DNA of 14,698 bases from Gammaproteobacteria bacterium (GCA_026982215.1 JALSHN010000274.1:1-14698); one strand, 5' to 3'; shown: positions 6,790 to 13,942, counted from the first letter of the stretch. A program made the numbers and translations. The notes: generated by a model from the letters alone, not told the origin.

Positions 6790-9467
6790 GCCTTTTTCTT
6801 CGCCTCCTGGTGGTAGACCAGTGGCAACAGCACCAGTGCCGCCAGGCAGCTCAAGGCCATGTAGGCGGCGACGAAATACCCCAGTTTTTGATGGGGCGGG
6901 AATTGCGACAGGGCCAGCACCAGAAAACCGACGGCAACGATGAGGGCATTCTGGGTGATGGCCCGGCCCACGCTGGATAGGGTATCGGCCACCGCCGCGT
7001 CTCCATCCAGACCCTGAGCGCGTGCCTGACGGTAGCGGTAGATGAAATGGACCGCGTAATCCACCCCCACACCAATGGCAATGCCGGCGGCGAGGGCAGT
7101 GGAGACATCCAGGGGGATGCCGGCCAGTCCGGCCGCTCCGGAGACCACCAGGGTGGCAGCGATCACCGGAGCCACCACCGCCACCCCGTCCCGCAGACGA
7201 CGGAACAGCACCAAGGCGATGAGCAGGATGGCCACTTTGGAAAAGACGATGGCGGTGGTTTGGCTGTCGATGAGCAGCTGCGCCCAGACAATGGCATTGT
7301 TGGCCGAGCCGGCATAATTCACCGTGACCGCCAGCGGGCCGAATTCCTCGGCGACGAAGTCTTGGACGTGTTGCAACACCTCTTTGAGTGTCTGAGTGTG
7401 ATCGCTCTTGACGGCGATGCGGATCACTCCCTTTTGGTAGTCGTAGTCCACCACCTCATCCAACAGCTGGGGGCGCCCGGAGACGGAGAACAAGAACAGA
7501 TACTCGGCCACCAGATCCCGGCTCTCGGGGAGGCGGTCGTAGGCGGGATCGCCGGCGTGGAGGTTCTTGTTCATGTTTTTCAAGTAGTCCACCAAGGAGA
7601 GACTGCCGCCCACTTGAGGGAGTCGTTCCACCGATGCCTGGAGGGCCTCCATGCGCTGCAGCAGCTCGGGATCCTTGAAGATGCCGGCCTGGCGACCTTC
7701 GATGACCACGTTGAGGAAGGTGGTGCCGTCGAACTTGGCGTTGAGCACCGCGTTGGAGCGGTAGACCTCGCTGTCTTTGGGGAAGTCCTCCATCCAACTG
7801 GAATCCACCCGCAGTTGGGTGGCGCCGACGGCGCTGAAGAGCAGAAGCACTCCGACGAGCCCCCACCCCAGGGCGGGCTTCTCGCCCAACCAACGCCCCA
7901 AAGCCACCAAGTGACGCGCCGGACCCGAGGTGACACCATGCACCCGCAGGGCACGGCGCTTCTCGTAGTAACCGGACACCTGGGGCCGCAACAGGGTGAG
8001 CACCGCCGGAACCAGCGTCACCGAGATCAACCAGGAAAACAGGATGCCCACCATGGCGAAGAGGCCGAAGACCTTGAACGGCGGCATCTCGGCCAACAGC
8101 AGGGCAGCGAAACCGATGGCGGTGGTGACCGAGGTGGTCACCAAGGGTGCCCCCAGGCGAGACACCGTCTCCGCAACCACCTCGCGGGCCGGGCGGTCTT
8201 TGTCGCGTACCACGGCATCGCCGTAGTGGCTGAGCAGATGCACCGCATCGGCGATACCCACCGCCACCAGAATCACCGGCAACATGGTGGAGATGGTGTA
8301 CATGGGCACGCCCAGCCAGCCCATCAGCCCCATGGTCCAGACGATGGCGGCGCTCATCACCCCCAGGGGCAACAACACCCCGCGCCAACTGCGGAACACC
8401 AAGGCGAGGACCAACACCATGGCCATCAGGACCGCGGGAACCATTTTGTTGAGATCGGCCAGGGCCAGCAGACCGGACTGCACCTCCACCACCGGTCGGC
8501 CGGCGAGATAAAAGCGATCCTCGACGGCCCCCGAGGCCGCCGGGGCATCCTCCCCTGCTGGCCATCGTCCCCACTGGGCCGCCCCGTTCCCATCAGCCTG
8601 ATCGCTCTGTGCCGAAGGGGAATCGGAGGGGGATGCCTGGTCAGCGGCGGACTGCCACTTACGCCACGCCTCCCCCCCCTGGGGCTGGTCGGCGCCATCA
8701 GTCGAGTCGCTGGGCCAGTCCCCTGCCTTCTCGGGCCAGGCACCGTCCATGTTCTCGGGCCATTGCTGCGCCCCCTCCGCCGGACCCGGCTCCTCTGAGG
8801 CGGCCTGCTCCGGCCCGGCCCCCGCCTTGCGCGACCATTTTTCCCAATCGCCCTGGCCACCCGGCCACCAACCGCCGCCTTCGCCGGTCTCGGCGGCGAT
8901 GATCCCCTTGATGGCGAAGTAGGCCTGGTAGCGGTTGGCGATGCCCTCCTTGATCTTGGCGCGGATCATCGCCGCCGTGCCATCCTCAGACACCAGATTG
9001 CCCACGAACAGATCGGCATTGTCGTAGACCCGTTTTTTCAAGGCCTCGATGGCCTCCGGGGTGGTGGGTACCTCCGGCATCAACGGTTTGGAGCCGATCT
9101 CGCTCTCGGTGCCAAAGAAATAGGTGGCCGTGGACAGCGAGGCCACATCGATGGGTCGGTTGGACTCCACCATGGGGAGCGCCGCGATCTTGTCGGTGAT
9201 GCGTTTGATGCGCGCCAGGGTCTCGGCATTGAAAATGGTGTCTTTCTCATTCACCACGGCGATGACGATGGCATCCTTGATACCGAACCACTCGTCCACC
9301 TTCTCGTCGTATTCGATGGCCGGGTGGTGCTTGGGGAAATACACCCGCGCATCGGTCTCCCACTGCAGCCGCGACAGGCCGAGGGCGAACACCGCCGTCA
9401 ACAAGGCCACCCCTACCAGGGTGAGCCAAGGATGATTCACGCCAAGTCCATATAGCCGTTTCAACAT
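6786..9467 (-). CDS. RND/MMPL-family exporter with a Trp-rich periplasmic insertion
   Basis: This 893-residue inner-membrane pump has the duplicated RND layout: TM1 (about 13-34), a large periplasmic loop, a block of TMs (from about 342), then a second loop and TM block. The intramembrane acidic residues of the proton relay are visible as GIADAVHLLSHY (Asp407) and GVGVDYAVHFIYRY (Asp803). It resembles the MMPL/HpnN branch, which exports lipids, hopanoids or other hydrophobic molecules, rather than the AcrB drug pumps. The first loop carries a low-complexity Trp-rich insertion at residues 193-315 (8523-8891), which accounts for the extra length. Start ATG 9467 has AAAGGGA with 7-base spacing. 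A TTG at 9500 overlaps the porin stop but has no ribosome binding site. The gene overlaps the small barrel gene by ATGA. The substrate is unknown. Confidence 0.88.
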   Translation of the reverse strand: MLKRLYGLGVNHPWLTLVGVALLTAVFALGLSRLQWETDARVYFPKHHPAIEYDEKVDEWFGIKDAIVIAVVNEKDTIFNAETLARIKRITDKIAALPMVESNRPIDVASLSTATYFFGTESEIGSKPLMPEVPTTPEAIEALKKRVYDNADLFVGNLVSEDGTAAMIRAKIKEGIANRYQAYFAIKGIIAAETGEGGGWWPGGQGDWEKWSRKAGAGPEQAASEEPGPAEGAQQWPENMDGAWPEKAGDWPSDSTDGADQPQGGEAWRKWQSAADQASPSDSPSAQSDQADGNGAAQWGRWPAGEDAPAASGAVEDRFYLAGRPVVEVQSGLLALADLNKMVPAVLMAMVLVLALVFRSWRGVLLPLGVMSAAIVWTMGLMGWLGVPMYTISTMLPVILVAVGIADAVHLLSHYGDAVVRDKDRPAREVVAETVSRLGAPLVTTSVTTAIGFAALLLAEMPPFKVFGLFAMVGILFSWLISVTLVPAVLTLLRPQVSGYYEKRRALRVHGVTSGPARHLVALGRWLGEKPALGWGLVGVLLLFSAVGATQLRVDSSWMEDFPKDSEVYRSNAVLNAKFDGTTFLNVVIEGRQAGIFKDPELLQRMEALQASVERLPQVGGSLSLVDYLKNMNKNLHAGDPAYDRLPESRDLVAEYLFLFSVSGRPQLLDEVVDYDYQKGVIRIAVKSDHTQTLKEVLQHVQDFVAEEFGPLAVTVNYAGSANNAIVWAQLLIDSQTTAIVFSKVAILLIALVLFRRLRDGVAVVAPVIAATLVVSGAAGLAGIPLDVSTALAAGIAIGVGVDYAVHFIYRYRQARAQGLDGDAAVADTLSSVGRAITQNALIVAVGFLVLALSQFPPHQKLGYFVAAYMALSCLAALVLLPLVYHQEAKKKA
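8523..8891 (-). other. Trp-rich low-complexity insertion in the RND exporter
   Basis: The module spans about 123 residues and holds 11 tryptophans, with Gly, Ala, Ser, Asp, Glu and Pro making up most of the rest. Elements include GGGWWPGG, DWEKW, AWRKWQ, QWGRWP and the triple WP unit QWPENMDGAWPEKAGDWP. It interrupts the first porter domain between AYFAIKGIIAAE and RFYLAGRPVVEVQ, where relatives usually have only a short linker (from my knowledge of the family, not checked). By topology it lies in the periplasm. The triple WP unit aligns with the one in the ABC ATPase tail at 1898-2332. Confidence 0.85.
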
Positions 9468-9496
9468 CGCCGCATCCCTTTTTTGGTTTTTGTGGA

Positions 9497-11137
9497 TCAA
9501 AAGGAGTATTTGAACTCCACGAACACCCGCCGGTTGTCACGGAAGTTACCGAGAAAGCGGGCGCGTTGTTGGATATCGATGAGATTGCCGGGGGCGTTGG
9601 GATCGAAGGCACGCCCGAATTGGGTCTTCTGACCATAGAAGATATCCGCCCCGGCACTGACCTGGAATCGGCTGCCCAGATCGAAAGTCATCTTGGGTTT
9701 GATGAGCGTCTCCTCGAAATTGATGAGCTGGATGAGGAGCAGGGAGAATACCGCCGCGCGCTTACGCAAGGGTTTACGGATGAACAGATTGAACGCGCTG
9801 TCGTACTGGTCCTGCAGGATCAAGGGATCGTAGTCGAGGATGATCCATTGGGTGAAGGCGGGGGAAAAATCCGCCCCTCCCCAACTGAAATCGTAACCGA
9901 TGCCCCAGCGGATGTGGTTGCGCTGCAAGACTCCGTCATTATCTATGTAACCGTCACCATCCTCATCCACGTTCATCATGGCGAAATATTTGTCGGTGAC
10001 GTAAGCCAGCTCCCCCTTGAGGATGTTGCCCCGGATCTCACGGGTGAAGGTGAGACCGTACATGTGGATGCGGGTGTAGGTGGGCCAGATGGGCAGGTCG
10101 TTGACCGGTTCGCTGGAACTGACGTCATCTACGGAAATGACACGGAAGGCGGTGGGGAAATCATCCCAGGTATAGAAATAGGACCAGCTCACCTCGGCCC
10201 CAAACATCGGCCGTGTCCAACGGATACCCCACTCGGAGAAACGCGGATCGAAGGACTTGGGACGGGTGGTGGCCGGCAAGATCTGGAACAACTCCCACTC
10301 CGAACCCCGCGGTGCCGACTTGTGGAAACGCAGATCGGGGATCCACAACAACTCCACGGTGTTGTCACCGCGATAGAGATCCACCTTGGCGCTCCACAAC
10401 GGGATGCGATAATCCAACAGCTCCGGGAGGATCAGTTCACGAAAATCCATTGGATTGATCTCATCCACCACCCGGATCCCCTCCAGCACCCCCCAGATGA
10501 CATACTGTCTTCCCAGGCGGACATCCATCCCCGGCAGATAGAGATCCAGATAGAGCTCCCGCACATCCACCACATCGGAGTCCTTCTCCTGGGGGAGGTC
10601 CTCGATGAACACCAGGGGTTCCTTCTCGTCGCGACGATCGCGCGCGGCGATGGTGTCGTAGTCGAACAGGTCATAGGCGACATCGCGATAGCCCCATCCC
10701 GCGGCATGCAGCCGGAGGCGGCGCCCCAGATTGAGGGACCCTTCGAGATAGAGGACATTACGAATCTTGGTGAAAATGCGCGGCTCGTCGAAGCGATAGG
10801 CGGTTTCGTTCTTCAAATAACCGCTGAACTCCAACCAACGCCGCCCCCCCCCGAGGGATACGTCGGGGACGACGATCTCCCCGCCACCCATGCCCTCCAC
10901 GCCTCCGGGTAACGATTCCAACGCACCCGGGATCTCGATGGGGATGTCGCCGGGAACCTCCGTCGGCAGCTCGATGGACATGTCATCGGGCAGCTCGGAA
11001 GGGATTTCACTGGGGAATCCCCCGGGCATGTCCGAGGGCTCGGCGGGAGCGGGCGGCTGCGCCCAAGCCACCGAGATGGCCAGACAGGCGCCAGCCAGAA
11101 TACTCAGCCGGCGGGCGGACGAATGGCCTGTCTGCAT
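9497..11137 (-). CDS. DUF1302-like outer-membrane beta-barrel protein with a Pro/acidic repeat linker
   Basis: The 546-residue protein has a signal peptide (SSARRLSILAG to AWA-QP, cleavage near 26). A tetrapeptide-repeat linker follows (about 34-73), then a long beta-barrel ending FVEFKYSF with terminal Phe. The stretch DVRLGRQYVIWGV, followed by INPMDF and a LPELLDYRIPLWSAKVDLY segment, matches my recollection of DUF1302-type porins. Those are often encoded beside RND/MMPL pumps, as here. Near residues 388-399 an EF-hand-like acidic loop (DEDGDGYIDNDG) could bind calcium in an extracellular turn. The start overlaps the regulator gene by 34 bases and has no strong ribosome binding site, so its translation may depend on the upstream gene. 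Likely role: the outer-membrane partner of the RND pump. The family call is moderately sure; the barrel call is strong. Confidence 0.75.
   Translation of the reverse strand: MQTGHSSARRLSILAGACLAISVAWAQPPAPAEPSDMPGGFPSEIPSELPDDMSIELPTEVPGDIPIEIPGALESLPGGVEGMGGGEIVVPDVSLGGGRRWLEFSGYLKNETAYRFDEPRIFTKIRNVLYLEGSLNLGRRLRLHAAGWGYRDVAYDLFDYDTIAARDRRDEKEPLVFIEDLPQEKDSDVVDVRELYLDLYLPGMDVRLGRQYVIWGVLEGIRVVDEINPMDFRELILPELLDYRIPLWSAKVDLYRGDNTVELLWIPDLRFHKSAPRGSEWELFQILPATTRPKSFDPRFSEWGIRWTRPMFGAEVSWSYFYTWDDFPTAFRVISVDDVSSSEPVNDLPIWPTYTRIHMYGLTFTREIRGNILKGELAYVTDKYFAMMNVDEDGDGYIDNDGVLQRNHIRWGIGYDFSWGGADFSPAFTQWIILDYDPLILQDQYDSAFNLFIRKPLRKRAAVFSLLLIQLINFEETLIKPKMTFDLGSRFQVSAGADIFYGQKTQFGRAFDPNAPGNLIDIQQRARFLGNFRDNRRVFVEFKYSF
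9934..9981 (-). other. EF-hand-like Asp-rich loop within the porin
   Basis: The encoded segment NVDEDGDGYIDNDGV matches the D-x-D-x-D-G calcium-loop pattern with a further acidic residue downstream. It lies between predicted barrel strands, so it would be a surface or periplasmic loop. Calcium binding is inferred from the pattern only. Confidence 0.5.
10919..11038 (-). repeat. Tandem tetrapeptide repeat P-x-[D/E]-hydrophobic in the porin N-terminus
   Basis: Residues 34-73 of the porin parse in register as ten tetrapeptides: PSDM, PGGF, PSEI, PSEL, PDDM, SIEL, PTEV, PGDI, PIEI, PGAL. Proline holds position 1 in nine of ten, an acidic residue holds position 3 in eight, and position 4 is always hydrophobic. 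At DNA level this is a diverged 12-base repeat. It begins about seven residues after the predicted signal cleavage site, so it should form the mature periplasmic N-terminus. Confidence 0.8.
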
Positions 11138-11541
11138 GAATCACACACCAGAGAAGGGGCCGGCTCCACCCCCAGCGCCAGCCATGCCGCCTCCCCTTCC
11201 CGCAGCGCACGACCACAACGAACACATTGGGCCGCCTGAGCCAGTTCCACCGATTGCCAAGCCAACACCGCCGACAGATTCCCCATCGAGGCGGCCTCAC
11301 GGCGAGGGAACGGGGCCTCAGTGGACATCGGCACCCCGAAGGCCTCCTCCAACACCCGTCGCACCAGCAACGACACCGGCACCCCTTCACGGGCAGCCTG
11401 TTCGATGACCCGTTCCTTGAGCTCGCGCGGTACCCGGGTACCGATGTATTCCTCCTTGCGGCGCATGGCGATGCGCACGGCCCGATCACGGGCGGCACGG
11501 GCACGGCGGGCAGGGTCGTTCGGTTTCATAGGCTTGGACAT
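11104..11541 (-). CDS. Ribbon-helix-helix regulator with a C-terminal zinc-ribbon-like domain
   Basis: The 145-residue protein starts with a basic tail rich in Arg and Ala. A segment that fits the ribbon-helix-helix DNA-binding fold follows: strand EYIGTRVP, helix ELKERVIEQAAREG, then VPVSLLVRRVLEEAF (about 31-68). The C-terminus has two CXXC pairs, CVRC (106-109) and CDSC (133-136), separated by 23 residues, consistent with a structural zinc site. No named family is recognised. Start ATG 11541 has AGAGGA 7 bases upstream. It is the first gene of the minus-strand envelope run and overlaps the porin gene by 34 bases. An inverted repeat over its own promoter (11580-11607) suggests autoregulation, as is usual for ribbon-helix-helix repressors; this is inference. 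Confidence 0.65.
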   Translation of the reverse strand: MSKPMKPNDPARRARAARDRAVRIAMRRKEEYIGTRVPRELKERVIEQAAREGVPVSLLVRRVLEEAFGVPMSTEAPFPRREAASMGNLSAVLAWQSVELAQAAQCVRCGRALREGEAAWLALGVEPAPSLVCDSCRQAIRPPAG

Positions 11542-11579
11542 GATGGCTTCCTCTCTATTTACGGACAGCGGACGACATT

Positions 11580-11607
11580 GTTTAACGTAAAACGAAGTTA
11601 AACGTTA
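11580..11607 (-). promoter_or_regulatory. Inverted-repeat operator candidate in front of the regulator gene
   Basis: Two nested perfect inverted repeats occur here: GTTTAAC (11580-11586) with GTTAAAC (11597-11603), and TAACGT (11583-11588) with ACGTTA (11602-11607). The stretch is AT-rich in a GC-rich region and overlaps the predicted -10 box at 11595-11600. This is a good candidate site for the adjacent ribbon-helix-helix protein. Confidence 0.5.
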
Positions 11608-11623
11608 TCGTCCTCTCCGTCAA
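11595..11623 (-). promoter_or_regulatory. Putative sigma70 promoter of the envelope-export run
   Basis: On the minus strand TTGACG (11623-11618, 5 of 6 consensus) is followed by a 17-base spacer and a weak -10 TAACTT (11600-11595; 3 of 6, but the three most conserved positions match). The leader to the regulator start would be about 45 bases. The promoter lies just downstream of the ccm terminator, as expected for a new transcription unit. Confidence 0.45.
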
Positions 11624-11636
11624 CGGCGGCGAACAC

Positions 11637-11665
11637 AAGACAAAACGGGCGCCCACAGGCGCCCG
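11637..11665 (-). terminator. Intrinsic terminator after ccmI
   Basis: On the minus strand an 8-base perfect GC stem, CGGGCGCC and GGCGCCCG, encloses a 4-base loop (11665-11646). It is followed by the T-rich tract TTTTGTCTT. It begins about 30 bases beyond the ccmI stop and separates the cytochrome maturation operon from the regulator-led run. Confidence 0.8.
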
Positions 11666-11694
11666 CTCCATGGCCCACGCCCCCCTGATTCACC

Positions 11695-12945
11695 TCATGG
11701 GATCACCCGATCGATGACCACTCGCACCTCCGCGGCATCGGCCACCTGGATCTCGGCACTCATGCCCTCCAGATCACCACTGCTGGGCATGGCGTTACCG
11801 CTCTTGGAGACACGGGCCCCCACCACCACCTTGGGAAAGGCCGACAGTCGCGCCATGGGGCTCATGGCCAAGCTGTCGTCAAGGGTGAAATGCATCGGCA
11901 GGTCACTCACCTTCACCCGCAGGATGGCCAAGGGCATCGCCGGCCCATCCACCGCCCTGGCAAAGATGAACACCGTGTCGTCCGGCGAGACCCGATCCTT
12001 CAACTGGGGATCGAGGTCCACCACCCCACTCACCCGGGCCTCACCACCTCCGGCCGCTCCAGCGAACTGCAGAGGCTCCATGCCCAGCTGAGCACGCAAG
12101 GCATTAACATTGCTTTGGATGATGTTGGCGTCTTCCGAGCCCGGCGGCAGCACCCGGGCCAGCCGCTCCCAGTAACGCAGGGTCAGCTCATAGTCCCCCT
12201 GCTGGAAGCCCGCGGTACCCGCCAGCCACAAGGCCTTGACGTGATCGGGGTCGATCTCCAGGGCCTTGTGGATGTAACGCATGGCATCCTCACCGATCTG
12301 GCGATCGTTGAGCATCGCCAACACATCGGCATAGGTGGCGAGAAAATCGGGGTTGCTGTCCCCGCCCAGCGCCAGGACGTTGTCATAGGCCGCCTTGGCA
12401 TCCTCATAACGCTTGAGGAACTGATAAGAGCGGCCGAGCATGAACCAGCCTTCGATGTCATTGGGATTCGCTTCCATGCGCGCGGCCAACTGAGCCACCA
12501 TGGCCTCGATATCCACCTCCTGATGTTCATCTGCGGCCACCGGCGGCGGCGCCTTCTCGGGATCGATGGCCGCCAGGCCCCCGCCGATTTCCTGATACAG
12601 CCCCACCGAAACCGCAGGAATGAACAGCGCCACTACCACCGTGGCCGCCACCACCGCACTGCGACCGCCACGTCGCCCCGTCTCCGGCACCTCCTCGGCG
12701 AGCAACACATCCTCGGCCATGCTCCGTTCCAGGTCTTCCTTGGCCTGTTCGAACTGATCGGCGTCGATGATGCCGTTTTCCAGGTCACGCTCCAATTCCT
12801 TGAGCTGACTCCGGTAGACGGCGATGTTCATGTCACGACGCTCGGGCCCCTTGGGGCGGGCATTTTGAGAGCGCCACATGGGCACCAGCAGGATGGCCAG
12901 CGCCAAGGCCAACAATACAGCGGCCACGATCCAGAAAAGTGTCAC
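11695..12945 (-). CDS. ccmI: Cytochrome c maturation protein CcmI (CycH)
   Basis: CcmI delivers apocytochrome c to the CcmF/CcmH haem ligation complex. The 416-residue protein has TM1 at about 1-22, a cytoplasmic segment with the family-typical AVYRSQLKELERDLENG, TM2 at about 95-113, and a periplasmic TPR domain (about 140-270, including ANPNDIEGWFMLGRSY and LEIDPDHVKALWLAG). The C-terminal beta-rich domain usual for long CcmI proteins follows. The start is a GTG at 12945 with GGAGGAG 5 bases upstream, and its GTGA overlaps the ccmH stop. Length is normal for the family. It is the last gene of the operon, followed by an intrinsic terminator. Confidence 0.93.
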   Translation of the reverse strand: MTLFWIVAAVLLALALAILLVPMWRSQNARPKGPERRDMNIAVYRSQLKELERDLENGIIDADQFEQAKEDLERSMAEDVLLAEEVPETGRRGGRSAVVAATVVVALFIPAVSVGLYQEIGGGLAAIDPEKAPPPVAADEHQEVDIEAMVAQLAARMEANPNDIEGWFMLGRSYQFLKRYEDAKAAYDNVLALGGDSNPDFLATYADVLAMLNDRQIGEDAMRYIHKALEIDPDHVKALWLAGTAGFQQGDYELTLRYWERLARVLPPGSEDANIIQSNVNALRAQLGMEPLQFAGAAGGGEARVSGVVDLDPQLKDRVSPDDTVFIFARAVDGPAMPLAILRVKVSDLPMHFTLDDSLAMSPMARLSAFPKVVVGARVSKSGNAMPSSGDLEGMSAEIQVADAAEVRVVIDRVIP

Positions 12946-13421
12946 GATCTCTCCTCCCCGCCGTCACGCAACAGGGCCTCGACCCGGGCCCGATGAGCCT
13001 CATCCAACTTCGCCTCCTCCACCAAACGACGGCGCTTACGGATCTGATAAACCAACACGGCCACCCCCACGAGCAACAACACGAACGGCCCGATCCAGAG
13101 AATCAAGGTGCGGTTGTCGAACACCGGCCGGTAGCGCACGAAATCGCCATAGCGCGTCACCATGTAATCGATGATCTCCTCATCGCTCTTGCCCTCCTTG
13201 ATCTGGCGAATGATCGCCCAGCGCAGATCGTCGGCCACACCGGCCCCGGAGTCGAACAACGACTGATTCTGGCATTTGGGGCAACGCAACTCCTTGGCGA
13301 GTTCGCGGAAACGCTCCTCCTGAGCGGGATCGAGTGAAAACTGCGACTCCACCGCCACCGCCGCAGGCGCGAACGCCATCCAAGCAAGCAACAACATCAT
13401 GGACAACCCAGGCCATCTCAT
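12942..13421 (-). CDS. ccmH: Cytochrome c maturation protein CcmH (CycL)
   Basis: CcmH is a membrane-anchored thioredox protein that reduces the CXXCH cysteines of apocytochrome c before haem ligation. The 159-residue protein has a signal sequence (cleavage near AVA-VE), the diagnostic LRCPKCQNQSL motif with Cys47 and Cys50, and a C-terminal TM (about 107-125) followed by a basic tail. The more usual form of the motif is LRCxxCQNQSI; the Pro-Lys pair between the cysteines is a local variant. The start ATG 13421 overlaps the ccmG stop (ATGA), with AAGGAG 8 bases upstream. CcmH and CcmI are separate genes here, unlike the fused CcmH of E. coli. Confidence 0.95.
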   Translation of the reverse strand: MRWPGLSMMLLLAWMAFAPAAVAVESQFSLDPAQEERFRELAKELRCPKCQNQSLFDSGAGVADDLRWAIIRQIKEGKSDEEIIDYMVTRYGDFVRYRPVFDNRTLILWIGPFVLLLVGVAVLVYQIRKRRRLVEEAKLDEAHRARVEALLRDGGEERS

Positions 13422-13942
13422 CCCTGCAGCTCCTTGATCAACGGTAGGATCTTCTCCTGCAACGCCTCCCGGTTCACCGGGCCCACGTGTTTGTAGCGGA
13501 TGATCCCGTCTCGATCGATGATGTAGGTCTCCGGCACCCCATAGACACCATAATCGATACCCACCTTACCGTCGGCATCCACCGCGACTACGGCATAGGG
13601 GTTGCCGAGCTGGCGCAACCACGCCAGGGCCTCTGCGCGCTGGTCCTTGTAATTGAGACCGACGATGGGCACCACGCCCGCCCGGGCCAGATCCACGAAC
13701 AACGGGTGTTCATAGCGGCATGAAGCACACCAGGAGGCCCAGACATTGAGCATCCACACCTGGCCCTTCATATCCTCGGTGGAGATGGTCTTCGAGGGAT
13801 CGGCCAAGGTGGGCACCTCGAAGCTCGGCGCCGGTTTGCCGATGAGCGGCGAGGGCAGTTCCGTGGGATTGAGTCCCAGGCCTTTCCAGAACAACGCCAC
13901 CAGGGCCATGAAGACACCCAGAGGAAGCAAATAGCGCATCAT
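13418..13942 (-). CDS. ccmG: Thiol:disulfide interchange protein CcmG (DsbE)
   Basis: CcmG is a membrane-tethered periplasmic thioredoxin that supplies reducing power to CcmH and apocytochrome c. The 174-residue protein has an N-terminal anchor (MMRYLLPLGVFMALVALFW), the IGKPAPSFEVP entry strand, the active site WASWCASC (WCASC rather than the more usual WCPTC), and the GVYGVPETYIID segment carrying the cis-proline. These all fit DsbE/CcmG. The start ATG 13942 overlaps the ccmF stop as ATGA. A second ATG at 13939 follows directly. Order and overlap place it firmly in the ccmF-G-H-I operon. Confidence 0.95.
   Translation of the reverse strand: MMRYLLPLGVFMALVALFWKGLGLNPTELPSPLIGKPAPSFEVPTLADPSKTISTEDMKGQVWMLNVWASWCASCRYEHPLFVDLARAGVVPIVGLNYKDQRAEALAWLRQLGNPYAVVAVDADGKVGIDYGVYGVPETYIIDRDGIIRYKHVGPVNREALQEKILPLIKELQG

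Noticed and set aside
7047..8798. A 583-codon plus-strand open frame opposite the RND gene
   Set aside because: Its product is His/Gln/Gly-rich without domain logic, and it is the antisense of a clear RND coding sequence; GC-rich third positions create such frames.
9468..9500. TTG start for the RND gene overlapping the porin stop
   Set aside because: No purine-rich site upstream; ATG 9467 has AAAGGGA at 7-base spacing and puts the first TM near the N-terminus as usual.
9566..10912. A 448-codon plus-strand open frame opposite the porin gene
   Set aside because: Antisense shadow of the DUF1302-like gene, which has a signal peptide, barrel pattern and terminal Phe; the shadow has no recognisable motif.
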